In this document: positions 62,401 to 64,000 of the stretch, piece after piece
How the letters are laid out: every line of letters begins with the position of its first letter
Position numbering within the stretch: the stretch's first letter is position 1
Origin: Limnoperna fortunei
Taxonomy: Eukaryota; Mollusca; Bivalvia; Mytilida; Modiolidae
DNA: 64,000 nucleotides
Reading direction: 5' to 3'
Assembly (NCBI GenBank): GCA_944474755.1
Contig: OX104115.1
Span: forward strand, 29,930,043 to 29,994,042
The notes under the pieces: model-generated
Told to the model about the DNA's origin: nothing
Databases searched by the model: none
The model's input: only the letters and a program-made list of their open reading frames with translations
Made by a program: the position numbers and the translations under genes

Positions 62401-63640
62401 CCCCCCCCCCTCCGGGGGTTTCTATTCCATTGTTTCTAGAACGTTCTAATTACAAAATTGAAGAAAAAAAAAGGGCCCGGCCCCTCCACCCCAGGGCCAG
62501 CATGATTTATTGTTTTTGACATGCTGTCCCTGGGTGGAGAGTTGGGCCCTTTTTGGGTTCATAGTTTTATATGCAACTATGGTTATATAAAAACCGGGAA
62601 CCAGTTTTTTTGTTTATTTGTTTGTTTGTTTACTTTTCTGTTTTTAACTATATGTTTGGTATTTTAATGACTTTTCTTGACTTGTAGGGGAAGAGAAAGA
62701 GATTTATGGTAAAAGGCAAAGAACAGAACTGGCTGGAGTCACGTGACATTGTTATATAATATCACGGAGATAGTTTTATTTTATCATTCTAGGGAGTTAC
62801 GATGGTCTGAAAGGACATATATATGACATGATGCACGATCTGTAATCTCAGTGATTGTTTATTTCAGGACGACACGGATTAATATCAACGGACCATGCCG
62901 ACAATTAATAAAAGACTTTTTTATTTTATTTTAGTGGAATTTTACACTGTAAAATAATTACACGAGGCACGTAGCAGACGATGGAATACACAAAAAAGTG
63001 ACGTCGGAAATTGTTTCAATTTGTTATTGTTTCAGGTAAAATGCAGTTCGGACAGTTAGAACAACTTGTTGACACACGATTTACACGGTCATTCACTGAC
63101 GATGGCTGAAACGGACATCACGACAGACGAAATTTACGTGGCTGGGGGGAGGGGTGGTCACGTGTTTCAATGTGGGATTTTAAGGATTTATTGACTCGTA
63201 CACCTTACGGGGAGACATTTTTAGACTGAAATCGACATTCTAAAGCGAATGGCGAGGGTTTCAAACAGCTGGGATGCATCGTTTTTCGGGAAATTACGAT
63301 TTTTACATAAAAAGTGGTGTTGGACTTGCACGACTGGTAACTTTTTATTGGTTGCGCCCAGCGATTTTCTACCTATCGACAATTCGAGGACATCGATCCC
63401 AGATGCAATCGGCGTCCATTTTATTGTACCATTTTGTGTGCCTTAGGAGGAGATGTGATAACAACGTTTTCATGGGGGGTCCCTGCCACGCCCTCATTTT
63501 TGACGGGGCGTGCTAACAGGGTGAATGGGAGAAAGCCCACGGGGTATCCATTACACCGCCAAATTTTCAGCTCGATCGGATAAGAAACTTTTTGGCAGCA
63601 CTAAATTGAATTTTAGATCGGAAGAAAAGTAATAATAATA

Positions 63641-64000
63641 TTAAAAGGACATTTGTTCAGTAGAACAAATGCACAGGAAGGTCTTTCCCTCGTTATCGTT
63701 TCTATAGGAAAAACTGGCGTTAAACGTTAAACAAGAGGCCCCAGAGGGTGAAAATCTATCATTTTACATCGTAATATACCCGTATACCCCCCCCCCTCCG
63801 GGGGTTTCTATTCCATTGTTTCTAGAACGTTCTAATTACAAAATTGAAGAAAAAAAAAGGGCCCGGCCCCTCCACCCCAGGGCCAGCATGATTTATTGTT
63901 TTTGACATGCTGTCCCTGGGTGGAGAGTTGGGCCCTTTTTGGGTTCATAGTTTTATATGCAACTATGGTTATATAAAAACCGGGAACCAGTTTTTTTGTT
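63641..64000 (+). repeat. Partial satellite unit at window end
   Basis: The first 360 bases of a plus-type unit, cut by the window edge just after the TATA-like motif. The array evidently continues. Confidence 0.93.

Larger units (their letters stand above)
48391..64000 (+). repeat. Satellite array, plus-orientation arm (right arm)
   Basis: Eleven complete units start at 48391, 49777, 51164, 52551, 53937, 55323, 56709, 58095, 59482, 60868 and 62255; a partial one starts at 63641. Units at 49777, 51164 and 60868 are 1387 bp because of an 11-C tract, and the unit at 58095 is 1387 bp because of a different single insertion. All three diagnostic bases are of the plus type, as in the middle arm, so the interruption splits one homogenised array. 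No gene was found. Confidence 0.97.

Noticed and set aside
9973..64000. Tandem RNA gene cluster (5S rRNA, snRNA, tRNA or histone repeat) as the identity of the array
   Set aside because: The 1.4-kb period would fit such clusters, but I found no 5S, U-snRNA, histone or intact tRNA signature in the unit on either strand.
1..64000. CRISPR array
   Set aside because: The repeats are 1.4-kb head-to-tail units with no unique spacers, and the sequence style is eukaryotic.

Overview
This window holds no recognisable protein gene. It is nuclear eukaryotic repeat DNA: a large satellite array with one interruption. The interruption carries TGACCTTGACCTTTGACC-type repeats, GGGGAGATAACTC motifs and (AAT)n-AAGAAACAG hairpin ends. 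From memory these are typical of bivalve mollusc genomes, so a marine or freshwater bivalve is my best guess (inference; no database was searched).

Layout. (1) 1-9772: minus-orientation arm of a ~1388-bp tandem unit, 6 complete units plus two partial ones. (2) 9773-9972: exactly 200 N, a scaffolding-style gap. (3) 9973-43125: the same unit in plus orientation, one truncated plus 23 complete copies of 1386-1387 bp. (4) 43126-48390: a 5.3-kb interruption built as A (1500 bp), M (2266 bp), B (1500 bp). A and B are near-identical direct repeats 3766 bp apart, and M contains a strongly diverged homologue of the satellite unit. (5) 48391-64000: the plus-orientation array resumes exactly at the unit boundary, 11 complete units plus one partial.

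The units are almost identical. Most of the length variation I found is in one C/G homopolymer (10-11 in the plus arms, 12-13 in the minus arm). Three fixed substitutions separate the minus arm from both plus arms, so the two orientations are separately homogenised sets. The gap falls exactly at the change of orientation, so whether the flip is real is open.

Each unit carries promoter-like and structural motifs: an (AAT)n boundary followed by a perfect hairpin, a poly-C tract, a heat-shock-element-like motif (complete only in the plus arms), a long imperfect stem-loop, a TATA-like motif, the palindrome GTCACGTGAC, and a second CACGTG. The diverged homologue in the interruption keeps the (AAT)n-hairpin boundary, the TATA-like motif and GTCACGTGAC. 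This suggests that satellite and interruption descend from one mobile-element-like family, and that the satellite is an amplified derivative. The two short open frames found in every unit are not kept in the diverged homologue and are probably not genes.
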